From: Lactuca virosa
Taxonomy: Eukaryota > Streptophyta > Magnoliopsida > Asterales > Asteraceae
Assembly: GCA_928212115.1 (NCBI GenBank)
Contig: CAKMRJ010005634.1
Coordinates: 177,581,472-177,645,471 of the forward strand
Direction: 5' to 3'
Length of the DNA stretch: 64,000 nucleotides
This document shows, one piece after another, positions 1-9,661 of the stretch (its first letter is position 1; each line of letters opens with the position of its first letter). A model generated the notes under the pieces. That model was not told the origin of the DNA. It saw nothing but the letters and a program-made list of their open reading frames with translations, and searched no databases. The position numbers and the translations under genes were made by a program.

Positions 1-101
1 CAGAAAATAAGGTTGAGGAAGAATTTTAAGAAGTTATAGTTGAAGAAGGAGATGTGGAAGAGACAGAATAAGGAGCTGAAGCTGAAGAGTATGAAGAGGT
101 T

Positions 102-771
102 TTGGTTGAAGAAGAAGCTGAAAAAGAAACTCCAACACTACCCAAACCAATTCTGAAGGAGTACAAGCGACTACCACCCTTCCCATCGCGACTGAGAAGC
201 ATGAAACGCGAGCGTGAGGACGAGGAAATTATGGAAGTTTTTCGCAAAATTCAGGTAAACATCCCGTTACTTGATGTTATAAAGCACATCCCTAGCTATG
301 CTAAATTTCTGAAAAATTTATGTGTTTCTAAGAAAAAAAATGAAATTTAATGAGATTTTAAAAGCTGGCGAAAATATCTCTTTTATTTTACAAAAAGGTT
401 TGCCTCCAAAGTGCAGGGATCTGGGGATTTTCTCAGTTCCTTCTAAATTGGGGAACCTTAGTTTTCCAAAAGCCATGCGTGATTTAGGAGCTTCAGTTAA
501 TGTCCTCCCGTTTTCTATTTTTGAAAAACTAAAAATGGGAACTTTACAAAAGAGCGGGACAATTATCCAATTGGCTGACCACTGGACAGTACACCCGAAA
601 GGTGTGCTTGAGGATGTTATTGTCCAAGTGCATAATTTAATTTTTCCCGCTGATTTTTACATTTTGGACATGGGAAACTTGGACACTTCAGATACAAACT
701 CTATTATTTTGGGAAGGCCTTTTATGAAAACTGCAAAAACAAAAATAGATGTTTTTAATGGCACAATTTAA
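102..771 (+). pseudogene. Athila gag C-terminus and aspartic protease, frameshifted
   Basis: Two overlapping frames (102-350 and 322-771) together give the Athila gag-protease junction. The first ends in a segment like the family's 'NIPLLDVIKHIPSYAKFLK'. The second carries the protease: DLGASVNVLP around residue 55 of its frame is the catalytic D-x-G motif in the form usual for Athila, followed by the ILGRPF strand near its end. The frame change falls in an A-run at 330-340, so a one-base slip explains it. Upstream, positions 1-101 continue the acidic Glu-rich gag tail in the same frame as 102-350, with two stops. In an active element this enzyme would cleave the Gag-Pol polyprotein in virus-like particles. 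This copy is dead. Confidence 0.8.
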
Positions 772-1042
772 TGGAGTTTGATGAGGAAGTGGTTAAATTT
801 CAAATTAATAATGATGATTTTCCTTCTGAAAATATTTCTGTCAATTATACGGGTACCAGCAGTCCTTTGTCTGAGCGTTGCTGTGAGTTTTCTAATGTCT
901 CTATGCAAGAAAAATTTTTAGGCAGGAATTCATCTGAAAATATATCCAAGGAGCTGGCAAAAGATAATCTTGGGGAGGTGGAAGAGGTTGAGCTGGAATC
1001 TACTAAGAAAAATTCAGATAAAATTTTGAAAAGAAAAAAAAC
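771..1042 (+). pseudogene. Athila acidic linker after protease, broken by TekA insertion
   Basis: The reading frame starting at 771 continues directly after the protease stop as a Glu/Ser/Lys-rich, low-complexity linker ending in a Lys/Arg cluster. It is cut at 1042, where TekA begins. The matching downstream half starts at 9662 with the same aaaac target duplication. This region has no recognised domain and in Athila elements lies between protease and reverse transcriptase. The apparent frame extending to 1100 is an artefact of reading into the LTR. Confidence 0.6.
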
Positions 1043-3274
1043 TGTAACATCCCGGATTTCGAGTCCAAAAATTTCTTTTAAAAACATTACTGATTCATAG
1101 CATTAAGTCATTCAAACATACTAAAAGGGTTTATACGACAAATCATAGTTTCATTTCCAAAACACTTGTTTAATTATCAGAGTAAACATCCCAGGCTAAC
1201 TTGTCATGGTGTGTGCACTGCAACCCTTCCGAGCTCCTCTTCTGAAAACTGAATACCTGCAACCAAAACTGAAAACCGTAAGCACGAAGCTTAGTGAGTT
1301 CCCCAGATACCACATACCATACAAACCAACCGATCCATACATACCATACGTAACCATGAGCCATACATAACAAACATATCCATAATGAAGTAAAGTGATA
1401 TGTGCCAAACATAGTCTTGCTGTATTGCCACGGGCCGCACGTGGTCTTTCTTGTCAAGCCTGGGGGGCACTCCCTGGGTCTTACAGACAAGTGCCAAGGG
1501 CCACCCCCTGGTCTTCCATGCAAGCATCACAAAGACAACTATACCTACTACTGTACTACACTCAGCATACAGTGTGCCAGGAGCCACCTCCTGGTCTTTC
1601 ATTCATAATAGTATACAGTGTGCCAGGAGCCACCTCCTGGTCTTTCATACATGTTGCCTAGGGCTAACCCCTGGGTCTTCCTACCATACATAATAACATA
1701 CTGTGTGCCAGGAGCCTCCTCCTGGTCTTTCATGCATAATGCCTAGGGCTAACCCCCGGGTCTTCCTACCATACATAATAACATACTGTGTGTCAGGAGC
1801 CTCCTCCTGGTCTTTCATGCATAATGCCTAGGGCTAACTCCCGGGTCCTCCTACCATACATAATAACATACTGTGTGCCAGGAGCCTCCTCCTGGTCTTT
1901 CATGCATAATGCCTAGGGCTAACCCCCGGGTCTTCCTACCATACATAAACTAAATGGGTCGGCATTGTGGCCGTAGACCCATACAAACAGTGAGGAGACT
2001 CACCTCGCACTGCTGACTTTGCTGATAACCCTCTGGCTGCTGTCCGACCACTCTCTGAACCGCTGCTCCGCTAGCTCCCCGAGCTACTAATATCAATAAA
2101 ACACTTAGTTCCAAACTGAACTCTAGAAGTCAAACTAAGTCAACTCTGGTTAAAGTCAAAGTCCTGGTCAAAGTCAACCTTCCAGTTGACTCGACTCGCC
2201 GAGTCAACCCGAAGACTCGCCGAGTCCTTAAACTCAGAAGCTCTCAGAATACGACCCAACTCGCCGAGTCACCCAGGACTCGTCGAGTTCAACGATCTCT
2301 GAGTCCCATCCTGTCCAACTCACTGAGTCACCGCTCAACTCACTGATCTGCGTCTTAACCAGAAGAGGTTGGGGTTCTGCGACCTGACTCGTCGAGTCCA
2401 AGAACAGACTCGCCGAGTCCTAGGCAATCTTCAACAGACTCGCCGAGTTGTTCTTCCAACTCGCCGAGCCCATGCACATATTCATACAACTCGTCGAGTA
2501 CACCCATGTGACTCGCCGAGTCTCTCCAGTTCTCAATCCATACAGTGGCTTTTCGAGCCATGCAGGGGCTCCAATCCATAGATCCACTCTTCTACAGTCT
2601 ATCCCCCACGTAAAGTTGCAAACTTTACGTGAAACCAAGGAGCTAAAGGCCCAAACACTCTAGGGCTAGGGTTTAAGGCAAAGGGGCTTCACCAATAACT
2701 TATTGACATAAACTTTATGACCTTCTGGACCATCACAAGTCTAGATCTGAGGTAGCAACCTCAGATCTAGGCCTCTAACTCGACATAGATCTCAATCATG
2801 CCCAAAATGCCCCAAATCTCAAACATAAGATAGATCTATTTGCAATAAAGCCAAAGCAACAGCTTATTACCTCCAATATATGCTCCAACTGAAGTAGATC
2901 CCGGATCTACACCACTCCTTTGCAGCAAGCCTCTTGATCTTCAAGCCCCTTTCCACCAAAATCACTTATCTAGGCTCTAAATTGCTTCCAAGGGCTCTCA
3001 CTCACGATTTAGGGTTTCTGGATCTCAAAAGGGGAGTAAAGAGGCTGGGGAAGGGATGTAATGTTCTTTAAATAGGGCACAACCCCCGGGATTAGGGTTT
3101 TTCTCGCCCAGACCAGACTCGCCGAGTCCACTAGCCGACTCGCCGAGTCGGTCACTTACTCTATGCCCCGGATCCCGCTCCGACTCGTCGAGTTCCTCCC
3201 TGGACTCGAATAGTTGACTCTTGACTTAGAGCCTTTCTTTTCTTTTCTTGGTCTTTCTGATTCTGGGTGTTACA
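1043..3274 (-). repeat. TekA 3' LTR (left copy)
   Basis: This LTR is 2232 bp. It matches 7594-9661 along its whole length but is longer by about 164 bp, explained by two extra copies of an 82-bp tandem unit at about 1690-1950. It carries two clusters of the palindrome ACTCG-N-CGAGT (2205-2525 and 3113-3200) and the conserved block ACTCACTAAGCTTCGTGCTTA (minus strand, about 1285-1305). The polypurine tract lies immediately right of it at 3277-3290. Confidence 0.9.
1600..1950. repeat. About 82-bp tandem units in TekA LTR
   Basis: Units alternate the phrases CCAGGAGCCTCCTCCTGG and CCTAGGGCTAACCCCCGGG, each able to fold into a short hairpin, separated by 'taccatacataataacatac'. The left LTR has two more units than the right LTR at 8160-8330. 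Because both LTRs are copied from one template at insertion, the copy-number difference arose after insertion or by template slippage during reverse transcription. Confidence 0.85.
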
Positions 3275-5661
3275 ACACTCCCCCACTTAAACTAGACTTC
3301 GTCCTTGAAGTCTGCCACGACCAACTACCCTACCATCTGGTCGCCACTTTACCACTAGGTACACACTCCGCCCATCCGATCCAAACCTTGAAGATGTCAT
3401 CTTCAGAATAACCCGTTACTTACTACCCTCCAGTACAACACTTTTATCCAACCGGTAATCATACCGATACTCCTGATACACTTACCCTTGATTCGCAAGG
3501 GGTTTACCCTTTTACCCTACACTGTCACTGGCCTTTCTAAGGCACTTTCCACAAGCAACAACCTTCCCAATTTCCTTCGAGGACCGATCCTCTGCTGAAA
3601 CCGCAATCCCGGCCACTCCCAGTGACGGCCATCATACCAATACTCACGGAATAAACCCCATACAATGCTCCAATAATGAAAGCTCCACCCAATCGTGAGA
3701 ATTCAGACAATCCTTCGGGTAGCAGATCCCTCTCTGCTACGTTTAAGGCTCAGATGAGAACGGCGTCACCGAGCCAAATCCTTTACTCTGGGATCATTCG
3801 ATCCCGCGATGAGCAGCTTAGCATCATCCGATCAGCTCACGGCTTTTCACACCGAAACCCTTACCATCATTCCTGCATGTAGTCCTGTTGACTCCCATCC
3901 GCCTACCGGATGATCCGAGACCGCCCTGGTCCCAACTGATCTACCATTACCCGGAATACCGGTTTCCCTCATGCTACCTCGGAGATACGGGCCCCCGCCC
4001 ACACTCCGCGAACTAAGCTACTAATGAATGCTACGACTTACCCGCAGTCTTACGCCACTCTTGGTCTCCAATGACCTACCGCCTTCCGGACCCAACCATA
4101 ATGTGGCCCATTCACATCCGGGCGGCTACCCCGTCCTGAACTTAACTATCTGAAAAACCATGCCACTGAATGACACACCTTATACATTCGCACAAGTGAA
4201 TAGGGACCGACGAATGCTACGGGCCACCCTGTAGTCTTACTACACTTCTGCGCTACCAACCAACTAAAGCTACGGGCCACCCCGCAGTCTTGCTAAACCA
4301 GTGCTACGGGCCACACCGCAGCCTAACTATACTCACATACGATTGCTACGGGCCACACCGCAGTCTTACTAAACTAATGCTACGGGCCACACCGCAGTCT
4401 TACTAAACTAATGCTACGGGCCACACCGCAGTCTAACTATCCTCACATACGATTGCTACGGGCCACACCGCAGTCTTACTAAACTAATGCTACGGGCCAC
4501 ACCGCAGTCTTACTAAACTAATGCTACGGGCCACACCGCAGTCTAACTAAACTAATGCTACGGGCCACACCGCAGTCGCACCACACTTCGACGCTATCTA
4601 TTAACCATTGCTACAGACCGCCCCGCAGTCTTACCACACTCTTCTTACTATCTGACCACTGGTGAATGCTACGGCCATCCGGTAGTCTGACAACACCTTT
4701 CCACACCGACTGGCTGCTAGTGGATGCTACGACTAACCCATAGTCGAGCATACAAGCACAATCTAGTACCCCCAAGTGGTACTCATGTCCCAACTGGAAC
4801 TCCCAACCGATTCCTCTGCGATCTGCTACCAGACATCTCGAGAATGAGGTCTCACAATTGGCAAGTTTTTCCAAACTTCCAATTCACACTGTCCTCAATT
4901 CATACAGCCACCTGGGCCGTCTTTCTTCCTGACAGGAGAGCGAAACTTATCCTAGTTTCAAAACCGCTTCTGCTCCCATAACATGATTGTTTCTCCCCCA
5001 CTTAGCTTCAGCTAAGTCTTTCCTGCACGCGAAAACCCGAGGATTTCCATTCCTTCCTCCCTTGCACAAAAGACATGATAACTACCATCGCCTTGATGTC
5101 GCTAGCGATCCATCACTAGTCCGCTCCAAATACCGTACGATTACCGAATACTAGATGAACACCTCCTGCATCCCCGATACTGATAATCCCCTGAGCTCCA
5201 ACTAATGCCCTTAAGGTCCGAATAACTAATGCTCAGGCAACCCCATCAGTGATAGACCACTTCCCTTGATGCTTCCAAAAGCTATCCCAAGTACCAAGAC
5301 TAGAACCACCAAACCCTAATGATGGTGGAGGGCTACTCCATGGACTCTGTCCACCAACCTCCACGCAACGCTCCTGAACCGCTTTGGTCATAATCGAGAT
5401 AATACTGGACACTTCGAACCCGAAGTGAGGGATGACCCTACACTAGCTACTAATAGTTCCCGGTATGCAATTGGCATATGACAATTCTGAAAGTACAATC
5501 CGAATACAAGCAGAGAGACAACTCATACATACTATTACCTGAGTCCGGGGTAAGAACAACCCTAATACATATAGAATTGAAAATAGCCATAGATACGTAC
5601 CTGCAACATTCCCTGCTGTAATCCAGATCTCCCTCATCTGTCACTGCAAGGCCCTACCCTC
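3275..5661. other. TekA non-coding 3' interior where pol would lie
   Basis: About 2.4 kb lies between the polypurine tract and the gag stop. It contains no frame resembling protease, RT, RNase H or integrase on either strand. It starts with the polypurine tract (3277-3290), has a 34-bp tandem array in its centre (4030-4740), and otherwise looks like unique, C-rich non-coding sequence on the plus strand. A candidate splice donor lies at 5600 (minus strand), in the same frame as gag. Confidence 0.7.
4030..4740. repeat. 34-bp tandem array, core CTACGGGCCACACCGCAGTC
   Basis: About a dozen copies of a unit that begins CTACGGGCCACACCGCAGTC, followed by a short AT-rich spacer. The central copies (4306-4580) are nearly identical and alternate two spacer types, giving a higher-order repeat. 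Copies at both ends (4030, 4219, 4611, 4669, 4727) are diverged. The array sits in the TekA interior, between gag and the 3' LTR. Confidence 0.9.
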
Positions 5662-6756
5662 TCACCCATCCGTAATCCTCGAAGTTGTCGGGGCAGACGC
5701 ACTCCCTGCTCCTCCCCTCACCGTCAGGCAGTCGGCCTTCTTGTGTCCCACCTGATTGTAGTGAAAACATAATGGGCTTGCCCCCTGTGGGCAGTCCCTG
5801 CTGACGTGACCATCACTGCCACACTTGTAGCAGCCTGAACCCCTGGAAGAACAAACTCCCTCGTGTGGTTTCCCGCACGTGCTGCACTGACTTCGGACCT
5901 GCCGACCTACTAATCGCTGATCTGAAGTCTTGGGTCTCTTCCCGGGACCCTCCAAAGTATACGTCTGATCCGACCTCCTCTTCGCAATGTGCTCCAAATC
6001 AATCTCCCTTTCCCGCGCCCTGGCAATCATAGAGTCCAGGGTCGGGCATGCCGAGAAGCTGACATGCTCCCGAATATCAGCTCTCAACATGTCATGATAG
6101 CGGGTCCTCTGCATCTCATCATCCCCTGCATACTGAGGCACCAATAAGGCCCTCTCCCGAAACTTGGCGGTAATCTCCGCCACCGACTCCGTCGTCTGCC
6201 TCATGTCTAGGAACTCTCTGGCCAGCTGCTGAAGCTCCACCGCCGGCGCAAACTCCGCCCTAAACCTGGTCACAAAGTCTGACCAGGTCATAGCCTCGAC
6301 GACCGAGGCTCCCAATGAGTCACCAACCGACTCCCACCAATCTCTAGCTCTGTCTCTCAAACATCCCGCCGCAAAGCGGACCTTCGACCCCTCCGGGCAG
6401 AAGCTCGTCAACTGCGCAGACTCAATGTCTGCGATCCATCTCCTGGCAGCAATGGGGTCCTTCACCCCGTGAAAATCCGGCGCACCACTCCTTCTGAAGT
6501 CCTTGAAGGACAGTGTGCGCGTACTCGCCTGGCCAGACGCCAAATCACTCCTGAAAGCTCGGAGGCGATCCTCCATCAGCTCAATGATCCCCTCCTTGAT
6601 CGACCCGAAAATGACCGGGGTCGCCTCAAGGATGCCTCTCGTAATCTCAGACGCGATGAACTCGCGTAACCCATCATCAACTTGCTCGGATCCCGCGCCC
6701 GAGCCCGATCCTGATCCAGATCCTGAGCCTCCTGCTCCTTGTCGCGTGGTCACCAT
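5662..6756 (-). CDS. gag: TekA Gag (retrotransposon capsid/nucleocapsid protein)
   Basis: An uninterrupted frame of 364 residues. I start it at 6756 (MVTTRQGAGG) because a strong acceptor-like cag ends one base before this ATG and the same MVTT/MVAT start occurs in TekC; the open frame itself extends upstream to 6810. The order is a Gly/Ser-rich N-terminus, the Retrotrans_gag capsid domain with the DFHGVKDP and RARDWWE segments, a helical ALLVPQYAGDDEMQR region, then a basic stretch and a CCHC knuckle CYKCGSDGHVSRDC. A second knuckle, CFHYNQVGHKKADC, has lost one Cys. The product would assemble particles and bind the element's RNA. The stop looks like a C-to-T change (CGA to TGA), because the frame continues for about 20 codons, through one more stop, to a splice-donor-like site at 5600. 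Confidence 0.9.
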   Translation of the reverse strand: MVTTRQGAGGSGSGSGSGSGAGSEQVDDGLREFIASEITRGILEATPVIFGSIKEGIIELMEDRLRAFRSDLASGQASTRTLSFKDFRRSGAPDFHGVKDPIAARRWIADIESAQLTSFCPEGSKVRFAAGCLRDRARDWWESVGDSLGASVVEAMTWSDFVTRFRAEFAPAVELQQLAREFLDMRQTTESVAEITAKFRERALLVPQYAGDDEMQRTRYHDMLRADIREHVSFSACPTLDSMIARAREREIDLEHIAKRRSDQTYTLEGPGKRPKTSDQRLVGRQVRSQCSTCGKPHEGVCSSRGSGCYKCGSDGHVSRDCPQGASPLCFHYNQVGHKKADCLTVRGGAGSASAPTTSRITDG

Positions 6757-6757
6757 A

Positions 6758-7388
6758 CTGGAGATAAACACATAAATGTCCGGATCAAAACATACCCCGA
6801 GAGGTCTCACACATTATCCAAGATTCCTGGTTCCATCTCGGCCCTCCTTGACTCGAGTACGGATCCTCTGCTTCCAGTAGTACGGGCCCATACTACCTTC
6901 CACATCTTTCCGTACTTTACTCAAGGGTTGCTTCAACTTCACCAAGTCCCTTTCACTACTACTAACACTGCTCCCAGCACTACTCTCATCCTAGGCTTTC
7001 CTAGGTTCCCGAACTCACCCAGTCCTCAGCTGCTGAAAGATTCCCAGTAATGTCAACTAGCTGAATATAGCTAACTCACATTACTAAGAGTCTCACAAAG
7101 CACAAAGCAAGCAGCATTCAGACCATAGAAAATCTAACCATCATATTCCAATCAAATCATTCTATCCTCTAATCAGAAATCTGTACATGCACTTCAAAGG
7201 CTCATACAATCAGGCATAACCTAAACAGGCTATCCTATTACTGACTGGTCAGTACTAGCATGCAAGTCTACAAGCACATACAATAGGCATATAAGGCATC
7301 CTCTTAGATCCTTAGCCCTAATCTTAGCATGCAATTCTCATAATCATATCATAACATAAACTTGTATGGGTAATTTGGGAGAACTTAC
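6758..7388 (-). other. Candidate second leader intron of TekA
   Basis: On the minus strand, CTCAA|GTAAGTT at 7388 is a near-ideal donor about 190 nt after the PBS, and TTTATCTCCAG ends at 6758, leaving one base before the gag ATG. The donor sequence and the acceptor's position relative to ATG recur in TekB (20721-21621) and TekC (45914-46689), although the sequence between them is poorly conserved. No RNA evidence is available here. Confidence 0.55.
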
Positions 7389-7577
7389 TTGAGCTCGGCT
7401 GATTGCATGCACCACACCCTTTTCTCTTTTCAAAGTTCCTTTTTCTTTTTCTAAAACCCTTTTCATTCCTCAAAATCCTTTTATAAATATGGTTTTTTTT
7501 CCTTTTGAAAATTTTATACCACTTCCTCAGTTTGACTTCAGACACACCCGAGAGTGTGCCCGAATCCCTCAAACCAA

Positions 7578-7590
7578 GGCTCTGATACCA
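7578..7590 (-). other. TekA primer binding site, initiator Met tRNA
   Basis: The minus-strand TGGTATCAGAGCC lies three bases inside the right-hand LTR. It is the standard plant PBS complementary to the 3' end of initiator methionine tRNA and fixes the element's orientation. About 15 nt further in is a short stem-loop (7540-7563) that recurs in TekB and TekC. Confidence 0.92.
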
Positions 7591-7593
7591 ACT

Positions 7594-9661
7594 TGTAACA
7601 TCCCGGATTTCAAGTCCAAAAATTTATTTTAATAACATTACTGATTCATAGCATTAAGCCATTCAAACATACTAAAAGGGTTTATATGACAAATCATAGT
7701 TTCATTTCCAAAACACTTGTTTAATTATCAGAGTAAACATCCCAGGCTAACTTGTCATGGTGTGTGCACTGCAACCCTTCCGAGCTCCTCTTCTGAAAAC
7801 TGAATACCTGAAACCAAAACTGAAAACCGTAAGCACGAAGCTTAGTGAGTTCCCCAGATACCACATACCATACAAACCAACCGATCCATACATACCATAC
7901 GTAACCATGAGCCATACATAACAAACATATCCATAATGAAGTAAAGTGCTATGTGCCAAACATAGTCTTGCTGTATTGCCACGGGCCGCACATGGTGTTT
8001 CTTGTCAAGCCTGGGGGGCACTCCCTGGGTCTTACAGACAAGTGCCAAGGGCCACCCCCTGGTCTTCCATGCAAGCATCACAAAGACAACTATACCTACT
8101 ACTGTACTAGGCTACTCAGCATACAGTGTGCCAGGAGCCACCTCTTGGTCTTTCATTCATAATAGTATACAGTGTGCCAGGAGCCACCTCCTGGTCTTTC
8201 ATACATGTTGCCTAGGGCTAACCCCTGGGTCTTCCTACCATACATAATAACATACTGTGTGCCAGGAGCCTCCTCCTGGTCTTTCATGCATAATGCCTAG
8301 GGCTAACCCCCGGGTCTTCCTACCATACATAAACTAAATGGTTCGGCATTGTGGCCGTAGACCCATACAAACAGTGAGGAGACTCACCTCGCACTGCTGA
8401 CTTTACTGATAACCCTCTGGCTGCTGTCCGACCACTCTCTGAACCGCTGCTCCGCTAGCTCCCCGAGCTACTAATATCAATAAAACACTTAGTTCCAAAC
8501 TGAACTCTAGAAGTCAAACTAAGTCAACTCTGGTTAATGTCAAAGTCCTGGTCAAAGTCAACCTTCCAGTTGACTCGACTCGCCGAGTCAACCCGAAGAC
8601 TCGTCGAGTCCTTAAACTCAGAAGCTCTCAGAATACGACCCAACTCGCCGAGTCACCCCAGGACTCGTCGAGTTCAACGATCTCTGAGTCCCATCCTGTC
8701 CAACTCACTGAGTCACCGCTCAACTCACTGATATGCGTCTTAACCAGAAGAGGTTGGGGCTTCTGCGACCTGACTCATCGAGTCCAAGAACAAACTCGCC
8801 GAGTCCTAGGCAATCTTCAACAGACTCGTCGAGTTGTTCTTCCAACTCGCCGAGCCCATGCACATATTCATACAACTCGTCGAGTACACCCATGTGACTC
8901 GCCGAGTCTCTCCAGTTCTCAATCCATACAGTGGCTTTTCGAGCCATGTAGGGGCTCCAATCCATAGATCCACTCTTCTACAGTCTATCCCCCATGTAAA
9001 GTTGCAAACTTTACGTGAAACCAAGGAGCTAAAGGCCCAAAACACTCTAGGGCTAGGGTTTAAGGCAAAGGGGCTTCACCAATAACTTATTGACATAAAC
9101 TTTATGACCTTCTGGACCATCACAAGTCTAGATCTGAGGTAGCAACCTCAGATCTAGGCCTCTAACTCGACATAGATCTCAATCATGCCCAAAATGCCCC
9201 AAATCTCAAACATAAGATAGATCTATTTGCAATAAAGCCAAAGCAACAGCTTATTACCTCCAATATATGCTCCAACTGAAGTAGATCCCGGATCTACACC
9301 ACTCCTTTGCAGCAATCCTCTTGATCTTCAAGCCCCTTTCCACGAAAATCACTTATCTAGGCTCTAAATTGCTTCCAAGGGCTCTCACTCACGATTTAGG
9401 GTTTCTGGATCTCAAAAGGGGAGTAAAGAGGCTGGGGAAGGAATGTAATGTTCTTTAAATAGGGCACAACCCCCGGGATTAGGGTTTTTCTCGCCCAGAC
9501 CAGTCTCGCCGAGTCCACTAGCCGACTCGCCGAGTCGGTCACTTACTCTATGCCCCGGATCCCGCTCCGACTCGTCGAGTTCCTCCCTGGACTCGACTAG
9601 TTGACTCTTGACTTAGAGCCTTTCTTTTCTTTTCTTGGTCTTTCTGATTCTGGGTGTTACA
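7594..9661 (-). repeat. TekA 5' LTR (right copy, promoter)
   Basis: This LTR is 2068 bp, TG...CA on its own strand. The TATA box is minus-strand CCCTATTTAAAG at about 9463-9452. Palindromes ACTCG-N-CGAGT occur about 50-140 bp upstream of it (9505-9600) and in a second cluster of about ten copies downstream (8574-8910). A donor-like GAG|GTAATA is at 9257, about 200 nt after the TATA box, and a TTTCAG|GTAT acceptor ends at 7808, giving a possible 1450-nt leader intron inside the LTR. Confidence 0.9.

Larger units (their letters stand above)
1043..9661 (-). mobile_element. TekA: gag-only Tekay-type LTR retrotransposon (TR-GAG)
   Basis: This is a complete element on the minus strand. Both LTRs begin TGTAAC and end GTTACA, and it is flanked by the perfect 5-bp duplication aaaac (1038-1042 and 9662-9666). 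The PBS sits beside the right-hand LTR, and the polypurine tract (minus-strand AAGTGGGGGAG) beside the left-hand LTR. The 4.3-kb interior holds one gag ORF and no protease, RT, RNase H or integrase, which matches the class called TR-GAG (terminal repeat with GAG). Such elements would depend on enzymes from an autonomous relative; the related TekC lies in the same window. LTR divergence is about 1-2% over the stretches I compared by eye, so this is a recent insertion. Confidence 0.9.

Noticed and set aside
1170..1693. Overlapping frames on both strands in TekA LTR (repeated at 7721-8247)
   Set aside because: They occur in both LTR copies, overlap antisense and contain tandem hairpin units; no protein domain.
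4219..4580. CRISPR-like appearance of the 34-bp repeats
   Set aside because: Units are tandem with short, non-unique spacers inside a plant retrotransposon; no cas genes and a eukaryotic context.
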